Shown piece after piece: positions 9,454-18,389 of a stretch of DNA of 64,000 bases (positions are counted from its first letter, which is position 1; each line of letters starts with the position of its first letter). Where the stretch lies: contig NZ_OMPD01000014.1 in NCBI RefSeq assembly GCF_900312745.1, forward strand, positions 2,666,001 through 2,730,000, written 5' to 3'. Made by a program: the position numbers and the translations under genes. Source of the DNA: Aquimarina sp. AU58 (GTDB lineage: Bacteria; Bacteroidota; Bacteroidia; Flavobacteriales; Flavobacteriaceae). Under the pieces are notes generated by a model. It worked only from the letters and a program-made list of their open reading frames with translations, did not search any database and was not told the origin of the DNA.

Positions 9454-11814
9454 ATGATTTCTAATACTAATAATACCCCTACGAAGAATACTAATTTTGA
9501 TTCGTCTTCTGGATTTAGTTTTAATCTTAGAGATCAAATTTTAAAATACCTTAAACGTTGGTATTGGTTTGTATTAAGTGTCTTTATTTTTGTTGGTTTA
9601 GCGTATCTTAAAGTAAGGTATACAATTCCCCAATATAATGTGTCTTCTAGTATTGTGATCTCTCAGGATGAAAGTATGGGTGAATCAGAGTTGTCGGCAT
9701 TTAAAGATCTTGGTTTATTAGATGACGGGCAGAATAAAATTGAAAATGAGATTCAGATTTTAAAATCAAGAACACTATTAACTAATGTAGTTAATAATTT
9801 AAAACTTAATGTTCGATATTTTAGTGAAGGAAGAATTCTGGAAGTAGAGAATTATCCAAAATCGCTTATTGAAATCAATTTTTTATCAGATGATTCTATT
9901 GTACATAAAAAATCAAAAGTTTTTCATGTGCAAATTGATTCTGACACCTCTTTCTCTTTTCTAGATGAAAAAAAACAAAAAGTAAGTAACCATTCCTTTG
10001 GAAATACTATTAACACTAGTATTGGTGATATTATTATTACTCCAAGTATGGATACTATGAATGCTAGTATTGGTAAAATTATCAAAATTGTAGTAACGCC
10101 AGTAAAGTTTGTTGCCGAGTCATATAGAAATAGGTTATCCATTATTTCGGTTAAAAATTCTGGTATTGTTAGATTGTCGTTAAACGACCCGGTCAAGGAA
10201 AAAGCAAAAGATATTATTAATAACCTTGTAGAAGAATACAACAAGGCAACTATAGAGAATAAAAAACAAGCTTCGGCAAGAACAGCAGATTTTATAAATG
10301 ATCGTTTAGAACTTATTTCAGGAGATTTGACCCAGGTAGATGATCAAGCAGCGACGTATCAATCCAGTAGAGGATTAACTAGTAGTGATGTGGCAGTTCA
10401 AGCGCAGCAATTTTCAGATTTAGATACAAAAAACTCTCAAGAAATAGCGCGGCTAAACACACAGCTATATTTTATAGAATCGATGCGAAAGTTTGTGCTT
10501 AGCCAAGATGGTAAGTTCGATCTTGTACCACAATCTAATTCAGGGTTTAGTGATCCAACAGTTGCCAATACGATATCAAGATATAATAGGTTAATTCTTC
10601 AGAGACAACGATTGTTAAAAACTTCGAGTGAAAAGAATCCTGTTGTCGTAAATATAGACCAACAAATTGGCGGATTAAGACAAGTTTTGATTGGGAGTTT
10701 AAATAGTTTAAAAAACTCTATTAACGGACAATTACGAAGCTTAAATACCCAGAATCAATATTTTGGAGGTCAAATATATAGCGCACCAACACGACAGAAA
10801 GATATTAGAGCTATAGAGCGGGAACAGACCATAAAAGAACAATTATATCTTTATTTACTTCAAAAAAGAGAAGAAGCAGAGATAAAGAGTCATATTACAC
10901 TTTCTAATGCCAGAGTAATCGATAAAGCATCTACATTAGGGTCATATCCAGTATCTCCAAATAAGAAAACAATATATGCAGGAGCTTTCTTTCTTGGTTT
11001 GATATTGCCTTTTCTTATTATTTATACTTCAGATTTGTTAAATGTAAAAGTAAGTTCTAGAGAAGACCTTGAAAAAGTACTTTCTATGCCAATTATTGGG
11101 TCTATACCAAAGGTGAAATCCAAAAATAAAATAATGATTTCGCAAAATGATAGATCGGGAATAGCAGAAGCATTTAGGATCTTAAGAACAAATTTAGACT
11201 TCTTAATGGCAGGAATTAACAAAACTAAAGGGAAAGTTATTTTTGTTACATCTACTATTTCTGGGGAAGGAAAGACTTTAATCTCTTCAAACTTGGCTAA
11301 AACTTTAGCCATTTCAGGAAAAAAAGTAGCCTTTTTGGGTACGGATTTAAGAGATCCTAAATTTCATAAGTTTTTTGATCTACCTAACGGGAAAGATTCT
11401 AAAGGACTTACTAATTTTATAATGAATGATGAGTTAACTCCAGAAGATATCATATATAAATATAAAAAAGAAGATGCATTTGATATTGTGCCATCTGGAG
11501 CAATACCACCTAACCCTGCAGAACTTTTAATGCAGGAAAGAGTAAATGTAATGTTTAAGTATCTAGAAGAACACTACGATTATATTATTGTAGATACTGC
11601 TCCTGTTAGTCTTGTAACCGATACGCTTTTAATAGCAAAACATGCAGATTTAAGTATTTATATAGTAAGAGAAAATTACTCTGATAAAAGAGTATTACAG
11701 GTTCCAGAAAATTTCTATAGAGAAAAACGTTTACCAAATATTGCAGTTTTACTTAATGCAGCTGGTAATAAGACTGGTTATAACTATGGATATGGTTATG
11801 GGAAAAAGAATTAA
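9454..11814 (+). CDS. Wzc-like polysaccharide co-polymerase with BY-type tyrosine kinase domain
   Basis: A 786-residue inner-membrane protein with a Wzz domain (first helix about residues 35-53), a long periplasmic coiled-coil part, a GNVR segment, and a second membrane helix near residue 510. The cytoplasmic kinase domain has Walker A TISGEGKTLISS (about 600-611), Walker A' VAFLGTDLRDPK and Walker B YDYIIVDTAP (about 708-717). The C-terminus is tyrosine-rich (GYNYGYGYGKKN), the expected autophosphorylation cluster. It controls chain length and export together with the Wza-like protein. Its last four bases overlap, tail to tail, the PHP phosphatase that probably removes the phosphates. Confidence 0.92.
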   Translation: MISNTNNTPTKNTNFDSSSGFSFNLRDQILKYLKRWYWFVLSVFIFVGLAYLKVRYTIPQYNVSSSIVISQDESMGESELSAFKDLGLLDDGQNKIENEIQILKSRTLLTNVVNNLKLNVRYFSEGRILEVENYPKSLIEINFLSDDSIVHKKSKVFHVQIDSDTSFSFLDEKKQKVSNHSFGNTINTSIGDIIITPSMDTMNASIGKIIKIVVTPVKFVAESYRNRLSIISVKNSGIVRLSLNDPVKEKAKDIINNLVEEYNKATIENKKQASARTADFINDRLELISGDLTQVDDQAATYQSSRGLTSSDVAVQAQQFSDLDTKNSQEIARLNTQLYFIESMRKFVLSQDGKFDLVPQSNSGFSDPTVANTISRYNRLILQRQRLLKTSSEKNPVVVNIDQQIGGLRQVLIGSLNSLKNSINGQLRSLNTQNQYFGGQIYSAPTRQKDIRAIEREQTIKEQLYLYLLQKREEAEIKSHITLSNARVIDKASTLGSYPVSPNKKTIYAGAFFLGLILPFLIIYTSDLLNVKVSSREDLEKVLSMPIIGSIPKVKSKNKIMISQNDRSGIAEAFRILRTNLDFLMAGINKTKGKVIFVTSTISGEGKTLISSNLAKTLAISGKKVAFLGTDLRDPKFHKFFDLPNGKDSKGLTNFIMNDELTPEDIIYKYKKEDAFDIVPSGAIPPNPAELLMQERVNVMFKYLEEHYDYIIVDTAPVSLVTDTLLIAKHADLSIYIVRENYSDKRVLQVPENFYREKRLPNIAVLLNAAGNKTGYNYGYGYGKKN

Positions 11815-12548
11815 GAAAATTCGATATTATTTTTCATTAATGAAGTAATCTTTTTAGCAATTTTAAAATCAAATCCTTTTTCTAAGACTTCCAATTGATG
11901 ATAATTGTGTACATCTGTACCTGTAAAGTCTATATATCCTTGATCTATCATTTTTTTGGCAAAGGATTTTATTTGGTCACCATAATACCCTGATATTGAT
12001 AATAGGTTAACCTGAAATAGAAACCCTGATGCTTTTAACTCATCATATTTTTTTAGATCATCTTGATAAAAAGTATATCGCTCTGGATGTGCCAAAATAG
12101 GAGTGTATCCCGCTAATTTAATTTCGAATAAGATTTCGTTTAGATTAATAGGAGGGGCAAAAGTAGACATTTCGACCAGGATATAATTTTGGTGTAATGG
12201 TAAGATGTCATTATTTTTTATACGTTCATAAAACAAATCGTCCATCATATATTCTGCACTTGCCTGTAATTCGATTTTTGATATTCCCAAAGGAATAAGA
12301 ACTTCTTTAAGTTTTTTAAAAGTACCAGTTATAGTTTGCGAAGAATTTGGCCATATATCTTGCATTATATGAGGAGTAGTAATGACTTTTTTAAAACCAA
12401 AATTTTCAAATTGTTCCAGGATATATCCCGATTGATAAATTGTCTTTACTCCATCATCAATACCCGGAAGCAAATGTGAATGAATATCAATGTAACCATC
12501 GGGTACAACTTCTTTAAAAGGAACATCTTTTTTTGATAAGAATCGCAA
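11811..12548 (-). CDS. PHP-type protein-tyrosine phosphatase (CpsB/YwqE family)
   Basis: A 245-residue metal-dependent phosphatase of the polymerase-and-histidinol-phosphatase fold. Metal ligands are visible in YIDIHSHLLPGIDDGVK (His23, His25), LAHPERY and FTGTDVHNY. CpsB/YwqE enzymes dephosphorylate the tyrosine cluster of Wzc/CpsD kinases, and here the gene converges on the kinase with a 4-base overlap. The start is a TTG at 12548; no in-frame ATG lies nearby upstream, and the N-terminus FLSKKDVPFKEVVPDGYIDIH aligns well with how flavobacterial homologues begin. Opposite-strand placement means the kinase and phosphatase transcripts are antisense at their ends. Confidence 0.88.
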   Translation of the reverse strand: MRFLSKKDVPFKEVVPDGYIDIHSHLLPGIDDGVKTIYQSGYILEQFENFGFKKVITTPHIMQDIWPNSSQTITGTFKKLKEVLIPLGISKIELQASAEYMMDDLFYERIKNNDILPLHQNYILVEMSTFAPPINLNEILFEIKLAGYTPILAHPERYTFYQDDLKKYDELKASGFLFQVNLLSISGYYGDQIKSFAKKMIDQGYIDFTGTDVHNYHQLEVLEKGFDFKIAKKITSLMKNNIEFS

Positions 12549-12656
12549 TTTGATTTTTGTTTTGGGGTGAACGTAAAATAAATATATCTGTTATAATAAC
12601 ATTATTAGTGCATTATAGCAAATAAAATGTAAAAATATAGATTTATTATACATAAA

Positions 12657-12690
12657 AAACTGTTTAAGAATAGAGATTCTTAAACAGTTT
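12657..12690 (-). terminator. Intrinsic terminator after the GIN-domain gene
   Basis: A perfect 14-base stem (AAACTGTTTAAGAA and its complement) with a 6-base loop. Read on the minus strand it is followed by a run of six T. It ends the sigma-factor operon before the phosphatase gene. Confidence 0.8.
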
Positions 12691-12715
12691 AATATAATTA
12701 ATAGTTATCTTAATA

Positions 12716-13450
12716 CTATCTTTTTGTAATATCTCCTGATCCAGATACCTTTTTATCTTCTTTTTGAGGGTCTCCTTTATAAAATATATCACCAGATCCT
12801 GATACACGAGCCTTTAAGTAGGTGGTAGCCATTACTTCAATATCACCAGATCCAGATACGGTTGCTGTTACATTTTTTGCATTTAAGTCATAAGCAGAAA
12901 GATCACCAGAACCAGATACGTTCCCGTTAAAACTACCGGCACTTCCCTTTAAAGCCAAATCACCAGAACCAGATACTTGCCCCCATATATTTTCGGCATC
13001 TACAACAAGTTGAACATCACCAGATCCAGATACTCCGGTTTTAAAATCAGAAGCTTTAATTGTATCAGAACTATACACATCGCCCGATCCTGATAATGTA
13101 ACTTGAGTTAGATCTTTAAAAGGAACAGTAATAATTAGTTTTTTTCCTACAGAAGGTTTTAGATAAAACCCTTTTTTTACATAAATTCTAAGAGCATCTC
13201 CTTGGATCTCGGTTACTATATAATCAATAAGGTTACTTTCTCCTTTGATTGTGATTTTTCCTTCTGTACCCGATATTAAGGATACATCCAAACTTCCTTT
13301 TACTTTTACTTGATCATAGTCTGATGTCGATCTGTTTTTGGTAACAGAATTGCCATTACCATTAATTTTTTTCCCATTTCCCCACCATTGTGCTTGTAAA
13401 GAAGTTATACTGCATAGTGTAAGTCCTATAATAAATGCTGCTGTTCTCAT
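12716..13450 (-). CDS. Secreted head GIN domain protein (DUF2807) with SGSGD repeats
   Basis: A 244-residue protein with a signal peptide ending in SLQAQ and a DUF2807 'head GIN' beta-helix domain. The motif SGSGD occurs seven times between about residue 115 and the C-terminus, usually preceded by Val and spaced 14-24 residues, which is the turn repeat of the predicted parallel beta-helix. Such proteins are exported to the cell surface or periplasm; the adhesin label in databases is unproven. It is the last gene of an ECF sigma operon, 29 bases after the DYG-repeat protein, and is closed by a strong terminator. Confidence 0.85.
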   Translation of the reverse strand: MRTAAFIIGLTLCSITSLQAQWWGNGKKINGNGNSVTKNRSTSDYDQVKVKGSLDVSLISGTEGKITIKGESNLIDYIVTEIQGDALRIYVKKGFYLKPSVGKKLIITVPFKDLTQVTLSGSGDVYSSDTIKASDFKTGVSGSGDVQLVVDAENIWGQVSGSGDLALKGSAGSFNGNVSGSGDLSAYDLNAKNVTATVSGSGDIEVMATTYLKARVSGSGDIFYKGDPQKEDKKVSGSGDITKR

Positions 13451-13479
13451 TGTATTGATGTATTAATGTTTTGTATATA

Positions 13480-14571
13480 TTAGTTTTTTCTTAATTTGAT
13501 TCCACCATAGCTAGAGGTTATATTAATTGTTTTCCCGCTATTAGCTTGACCATTATATCCTTGATAATCTTTTTTAGAATCCTTAACGTATTTCTTTTGC
13601 ACATTTATATTGTCATCTAGTTTAATGCCTCCATACGAAGTTTTGATTGCAAAATCAAAAGTACACCCATCCTCATATCCGATATTAACACTCGTATAAT
13701 CTGTTTTGATTCTTACACTTTTGAAAGTCGGTTGTAGCGAACGAACTTCGATAGATCCATAATCAGAATCAATACTTAGTTCTTCAGAAATACTTCCAAA
13801 TTTGGTATTCACATAATCTGAAGCGCCTATTATTTTCCCCCCATTTTCTATTCGAATCCCGCCATAATCGCAGTTGTAGTTTAAGTTTTTTATAGATTTA
13901 AACTTTGATTGTGTATAATCTGCATTAAGATCAATCTTATCACCGTTGCCAACTTCAAAATCAGAATAGTCTGCATTGATTTTTCCATTTTTCATGTAAG
14001 AAATAGTACTGTTATTAGTATAATCTATGTTGATATAATTGTTATCTCCTAGTAACTCTCCAATAATAATTTGACCATAATCGCAGTTAATTTTAGCATT
14101 ACCTTTTATCTTATCCAGAGTGATGCTTCCGTAATCATTATTAAAATCTACACTATTAGTTACAGGAACTTTTACGGTATAATTGATTTTCATATTCATA
14201 TTGTTGTTCCATCCGCTAGTCCATTTATCCCACCAAGAGCTATTATTTTTATTAAAAGTTGTTTTGGCGCTAACCATTTGAGAAGAAGAATCAAACTCGA
14301 CATCGATAGATTCTAGTTTTTTGATCACTTTTTCTTCATTGTTTCCACTTACTTTAATGGTAATCTCCATAACAATTCGATTTTCATTCCAGGAAGTAAT
14401 ATCCAGGTTACCATAATCATTACTAATTTTTAATAACGCATCTGCGTTAACAGAGAAGTCTTTTTTTAATGTTTTTTCTTTGGTGTATTTCCCTTTCAGA
14501 TCTCCATTATTGGCTAATGCCAAAGCAGGAATCATCAATAAGAGGATTATATTATAGTATAAAGTTTTCAT
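13480..14571 (-). CDS. Secreted DUF4097-like beta-helix protein with DYG repeats
   Basis: A 363-residue protein with a signal peptide ending near ALALANN. From residue 50 onward a short motif recurs about every 15-25 residues: [NCST]-D-Y-[GTS] followed by one to three residues and a beta strand (NDYGNLDI, NDYGSITL, CDYGQIII, CDYGGIRI, SDYGSIEV), ending as SYGGIKL twice. This is the ladder expected of a DUF4097-type right-handed beta-helix, the same fold class as the downstream GIN protein. It overlaps the anti-sigma-like gene by 20 bases. No enzyme residues are evident. A role as envelope-stress output or sensor of the sigma operon is an inference. Confidence 0.75.
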   Translation of the reverse strand: MKTLYYNIILLLMIPALALANNGDLKGKYTKEKTLKKDFSVNADALLKISNDYGNLDITSWNENRIVMEITIKVSGNNEEKVIKKLESIDVEFDSSSQMVSAKTTFNKNNSSWWDKWTSGWNNNMNMKINYTVKVPVTNSVDFNNDYGSITLDKIKGNAKINCDYGQIIIGELLGDNNYINIDYTNNSTISYMKNGKINADYSDFEVGNGDKIDLNADYTQSKFKSIKNLNYNCDYGGIRIENGGKIIGASDYVNTKFGSISEELSIDSDYGSIEVRSLQPTFKSVRIKTDYTSVNIGYEDGCTFDFAIKTSYGGIKLDDNINVQKKYVKDSKKDYQGYNGQANSGKTINITSSYGGIKLRKN

Positions 14572-15112
14572 TTTCTGATAATTTAAATTCGTTAATGCTG
14601 TTAATTTTTTGAAGTACTTCGTCTAATAAATTTGCACGTTTCTGAAAGTTCTTAATCATAGCGCTAATTACACGTTTATCATTTCCACTATGAAAAAGAT
14701 CTTTTTTAAGTGTTTCATAATCAGATTCCAGTTTTTCTAATTGATTCATTGCATCCAAAACCAATTCTTTGGTTTCTATAGAAGAAGCTTTATCGATTTC
14801 TTCGAGTTGCAATTGAATAGCAGAGGTAAAAAAGCTTTGAGTTTCCTCCATTTGAGGAGAAACATTTGCCAGATCTACTTCTTCTTTTGGACTAAACATA
14901 AAAGTCATTGCTGCCATTCCAAATACTATAGCAATCGAAGCAGCTATTGCAAGTGGTTTATACCAATTTACCTTTTTAGATTGCAATTGTACAACTTTGT
15001 TTTGTTGCTGCAACTTTTCTAAAAACCTCATTTGGTGATTAGCAGAAGGTTCATGTATGTCTAATTGATCTTGCATACGTTTAAATAACTTTTCTATTTT
15101 ATCGGTACTCAT
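14552..15112 (-). CDS. Probable anti-sigma factor, single-pass membrane protein
   Basis: A 186-residue protein with a cytoplasmic N-terminus, one membrane helix (PLAIAASIAIVFGMAAMTFM, about residues 50-70) and a periplasmic coiled-coil-rich tail. The first 45 residues are helical and charged, as in proteins that hold ECF sigma factors at the membrane, but no zinc-binding HxxxCxxC is present. The start ATG at 15112 overlaps the sigma stop by four bases, the usual arrangement of sigma/anti-sigma pairs. No sequence motif proves the function; gene order, topology and coupling do. Confidence 0.65.
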   Translation of the reverse strand: MSTDKIEKLFKRMQDQLDIHEPSANHQMRFLEKLQQQNKVVQLQSKKVNWYKPLAIAASIAIVFGMAAMTFMFSPKEEVDLANVSPQMEETQSFFTSAIQLQLEEIDKASSIETKELVLDAMNQLEKLESDYETLKKDLFHSGNDKRVISAMIKNFQKRANLLDEVLQKINSINEFKLSENENFIL

Positions 15113-15657
15113 ACAAATTGTAATTTTTTTCGTAAGCTTTCTTTTGCGCGCGAAATAAGCGTACGACAATTAGAATATGATATATTCATAATCTGACAGA
15201 TTTCTTCATAATCATAACCTTCTATAAGGTGTAATGATAATGCAGTACTATAGCTGTCTTTAAGTTGAGTTAGTGTATTTAGTACTGTATTTACTTTTAC
15301 AGAAGCAAGATCTTCTTCTACAATTCCGTTGCTATCTGTAAGAGCATACTCAACAGTTTCTAGGGCTACCTCACGATGAACATCTTTTTTACGTGTAGCG
15401 GTTAAACTGGCATTAATAACAATCCTTTTTAACCAGGCCCCAAACATATTATTATCTTCTAGCATCGATAGTTTTGTAAAAGCTGTTAAAAAAGCTTCTT
15501 GCATAATGTCTTCAGCTTCTGCTGTGTCCTTTATGATTCTCAATGCTGTATTGTACATTGCCTTATAATAACGATTGTATGTTTCGAGCTGCGCATTTTG
15601 ATCTTGCTCGCGACATTTCGCAATTAATTGCTCTGTATTTAGTTGGGTTAGTGACAA
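15109..15657 (-). CDS. ECF RNA polymerase sigma factor (sigma-70 family)
   Basis: A 182-residue sigma factor. Region 2 is visible as YYKAMYNTALRIIKDTAEAEDIMQEAFLTAF and region 4 as DSYSTALSLHLIEGYDYEEICQIMNISYSNCRTLISRAKESLRKKL (each written here in part). It is the first gene of a four-gene unit with an anti-sigma-like membrane protein and two secreted beta-helix proteins, all coupled or closely spaced. A TGTAACA element upstream suggests autoregulation. The operon probably responds to an envelope signal. Confidence 0.9.
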   Translation of the reverse strand: MSLTQLNTEQLIAKCREQDQNAQLETYNRYYKAMYNTALRIIKDTAEAEDIMQEAFLTAFTKLSMLEDNNMFGAWLKRIVINASLTATRKKDVHREVALETVEYALTDSNGIVEEDLASVKVNTVLNTLTQLKDSYSTALSLHLIEGYDYEEICQIMNISYSNCRTLISRAKESLRKKLQFV

Positions 15658-15679
15658 AAAATATAATTTACTTTAACAT

Positions 15680-15708
15680 AAAGATATATATTGCATTGCT
15701 TTGTTACA
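15680..15708 (-). promoter_or_regulatory. Candidate ECF-type autoregulated promoter
   Basis: On the minus strand TGTAACA (15708-15702) is followed about 15 bases later by TATCTTT (15686-15680). TGTAACA is the -35 element often seen before Bacteroidota ECF operons. It lies 45 bases before the sigma ATG. Confidence 0.4.
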
Positions 15709-15735
15709 GTTTTTTAATTTTTTTTTTAAAACTTG

Positions 15736-15751
15736 TGGCATAACAATTGAA
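15736..15751 (+). promoter_or_regulatory. Sigma-54-like promoter motif upstream of lon
   Basis: TGGCAT, five bases, TTGAA, compared with TGGCAC-N5-TTGCA. The spacing is right but the -12 GC is not conserved. It points toward lon, about 130 bases upstream of its ATG. A second candidate, TTG at 15839 with TGACTTTG at 15861-15868, would leave almost no leader. Confidence 0.25.
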
Positions 15752-15878
15752 ATGTAAATAATGAATCTATAATGAAGGCCATGTTTTAATGGGCTTTATA
15801 AGGTTTTTAATTAATTTCATTAAATTCTAAAAAAAATGTTGCTTTGCCGTGATGACAAAATGACTTTGATATATACTT

Positions 15879-18329
15879 ATGGCTAAAACCAAATTTACGA
15901 CACTTGACAGTTTGTCATTTCAAGGGATAGATGAAGATGCAGAATTAATTCCTTTAATGACGCCAGAAGATGAAGAAGAAATAGACAAAGAAGATTTACC
16001 CGAAATATTACCAATATTACCTTTAAGAAATACTGTACTATTTCCTGGAGTTGTTATTCCTATTACTGCAGGAAGAGATAAATCTATTAAACTTCTTAAC
16101 GAAGCTAATAATGGTAATAAAACAATTGGTGTAGTTTCTCAGAAAGAAGAGGGAATAGAAAACCCATCCTTAAAAGATATTAATAGAGTAGGTGTGGTAG
16201 CTCGTATTCTAAGAGTCTTAAAAATGCCAGATGGTAATACTACAGTAATATTACAAGGAAAAAAACGATTTCATATAGACGAAGTTGTAGAAGAAGTACC
16301 TTATATTAAAGCTAAGGTTAGAGAAGTTCCTGAAGCCAGGCCAGCAAAAGAGAATAAAGAATTTAGTGCTATAATCGATTCGATCAAAGATTTGGCTCTA
16401 GAAATTATAAAGGAAAGCCCAACAATACCTTCTGAAGCTTCGTTTGCTATAAAGAATATAGAGAGTAATTCTTTTCTTATCAATTTTGTGTCTTCTAATT
16501 TAAATCTTCCTGTAGAGGAGAAACAGAAATTACTAGAGATTAATGACCTTAAGAAAAGAGCTTTAGCTACTCTAAAATATATGAATGTAGAGTTTCAGAA
16601 ACTGGAACTCAAAAATGTCATTCAAAGTAAGGTTCAGCATGACATGAGTCAGCAACAGCGAGAATATTTCTTACATCAACAGATGAAAACTATACAAGAA
16701 GAACTTGGTGGCGTTTCACATGAAGATGAAATCGAAGAAATGCGTGTACGAAGCAAGGATAAGAAATGGGATGATAAAGTAAAAAAACACTTTGATAAAG
16801 AGCTATCCAAAATGCAACGTATGAATCCACAGGTTGCAGAATACTCTATACAACGTAATTATTTAGATCTATTTCTAGATTTACCCTGGAATGAGTTTAG
16901 TACAGATAAATTTGATCTAAAACGAGCTATGAAGATTTTGGATAGAGATCATTATGGTTTAGATGAAGTAAAGCGCAGAATTATAGAATACCTCGCAGTA
17001 TTAAAACTGCGTAATGATATGAAATCCCCGATACTATGTCTATATGGCCCTCCTGGTGTAGGTAAAACTTCATTAGGAAAATCTATTGCAGAAGCTCTGG
17101 GAAGAGAATACGTAAGGATATCATTAGGAGGATTGCGTGATGAAGCAGAAATAAGAGGGCATCGAAAAACATATATAGGAGCAATGCCAGGTAGAATTAT
17201 CCAAAGTCTTAAAAAAGCAGGAACCAGTAACCCTGTATTTGTATTAGACGAAATAGATAAATTATCTGTAGGTAATCAAGGCGATCCATCATCTGCTTTA
17301 TTAGAAGTTTTAGATCCTGAGCAGAATTCAGAATTTCATGATAATTTTCTTGAGATGGGATTTGACCTCTCTAAAGTAATGTTTATTGCTACCTCTAACA
17401 GCCTGGGAACAATTCAGCCTGCACTTAGAGATCGTATGGAGATCATTAATGTTACAGGGTATACAATTGAAGAAAAAATAGAGATCGCCAAGCAACATTT
17501 GTTGCCAAAACAGTTAGAAGAGCACGGGTTAGACAAGTCTCATATTAAGATAGGAAAACAGCAACTAGAAAAAATAGTTGAAGGATATACCAGAGAATCT
17601 GGAGTACGAGGCCTGGAAAAACAAATTGCTAAAATGGTACGTTATGCAGCGAAGAATATTGCAATGGAAGAGGAGTATAATGTAAAAATTAGTAATGAAG
17701 ATATTATTGAGGTTCTTGGAGCACCAAAGTTAGAACGTGATAAGTATGAAAATAATGATGTCGCAGGTGTAGTAACAGGACTTGCATGGACAAGTGTAGG
17801 TGGAGATATTCTATTTATAGAATCTATTTTGTCTAAAGGAAAAGGTAGTCTGACTATTACCGGAAACTTAGGGAAAGTGATGAAAGAATCTGCTACCATT
17901 GCTATGGAATATATCAAGGCCAATGCTGCAGAATTAGGTATTAATCCAGATATTTTTGAAACCTATAATGTACATATACACGTACCAGAAGGGGCTACGC
18001 CAAAAGATGGTCCTAGTGCAGGAGTTACAATGCTGACATCTCTGGTTTCTTTATTTACGCAACGTAAGGTTAAGAAAAGTCTTGCCATGACAGGAGAGAT
18101 TACATTGCGAGGAAAAGTATTACCTGTCGGTGGTATTAAAGAAAAAATCCTTGCTGCAAAAAGAGCACATATAAAAGAGATATTACTTTGCGAAGATAAC
18201 AGGAGAGATATTAATGAAATTAAATCCGAATATTTAAAAGGGCTTAAATTTCATTATGTAAAGGATATGGAAGATGTACTAAAACTTGCAATTACCAATA
18301 CCAAGGTTAAGAATGCAAAGAAATTATAA
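15879..18329 (+). CDS. lon: ATP-dependent protease Lon
   Basis: Full-length Lon (816 residues). It has a LON substrate-binding domain (starting near LPILPLRNTVLFPGVVIP), a central coiled coil, an AAA+ domain with Walker A YGPPGVGKTSLGK near residue 390, and a C-terminal serine-lysine protease domain with PKDGPSAGVTM (catalytic Ser about 713) and GGIKEKILAAKRAHI (Lys about 756). The Ser-Lys spacing of 43 matches E. coli Lon. It degrades misfolded and regulatory proteins in the cytoplasm. It is monocistronic, divergent from the sigma operon, and closed by a strong bidirectional terminator. The N-terminus is about 40 residues longer than in E. coli, as is common in this phylum. Confidence 0.98.
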   Translation: MAKTKFTTLDSLSFQGIDEDAELIPLMTPEDEEEIDKEDLPEILPILPLRNTVLFPGVVIPITAGRDKSIKLLNEANNGNKTIGVVSQKEEGIENPSLKDINRVGVVARILRVLKMPDGNTTVILQGKKRFHIDEVVEEVPYIKAKVREVPEARPAKENKEFSAIIDSIKDLALEIIKESPTIPSEASFAIKNIESNSFLINFVSSNLNLPVEEKQKLLEINDLKKRALATLKYMNVEFQKLELKNVIQSKVQHDMSQQQREYFLHQQMKTIQEELGGVSHEDEIEEMRVRSKDKKWDDKVKKHFDKELSKMQRMNPQVAEYSIQRNYLDLFLDLPWNEFSTDKFDLKRAMKILDRDHYGLDEVKRRIIEYLAVLKLRNDMKSPILCLYGPPGVGKTSLGKSIAEALGREYVRISLGGLRDEAEIRGHRKTYIGAMPGRIIQSLKKAGTSNPVFVLDEIDKLSVGNQGDPSSALLEVLDPEQNSEFHDNFLEMGFDLSKVMFIATSNSLGTIQPALRDRMEIINVTGYTIEEKIEIAKQHLLPKQLEEHGLDKSHIKIGKQQLEKIVEGYTRESGVRGLEKQIAKMVRYAAKNIAMEEEYNVKISNEDIIEVLGAPKLERDKYENNDVAGVVTGLAWTSVGGDILFIESILSKGKGSLTITGNLGKVMKESATIAMEYIKANAAELGINPDIFETYNVHIHVPEGATPKDGPSAGVTMLTSLVSLFTQRKVKKSLAMTGEITLRGKVLPVGGIKEKILAAKRAHIKEILLCEDNRRDINEIKSEYLKGLKFHYVKDMEDVLKLAITNTKVKNAKKL

Positions 18330-18340
18330 GAGTATATTGT

Positions 18341-18382
18341 AAAAACAAAAAGCAGCGTTTAAAAATGCTGCTTTTTGTTTTT
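18341..18382. terminator. Bidirectional intrinsic terminator between lon and mreB
   Basis: A perfect 16-base stem, AAAAACAAAAAGCAGC with its complement, around a 10-base loop, with T-runs on both strands. It serves the convergent lon and mreB-like genes. Confidence 0.9.
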
Positions 18383-18389
18383 TATGATT

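Noticed and set aside
12716..13100. Regular repeats that could suggest a CRISPR array
   Set aside because: The repeats are codons of SGSGD turns within an intact coding frame; spacers are not unique in the CRISPR sense and no cas gene is near.
14071..14316. Plus-strand open frame opposite the DYG-repeat protein
   Set aside because: It is antisense to a signal-peptide-bearing coupled gene and has no homology.
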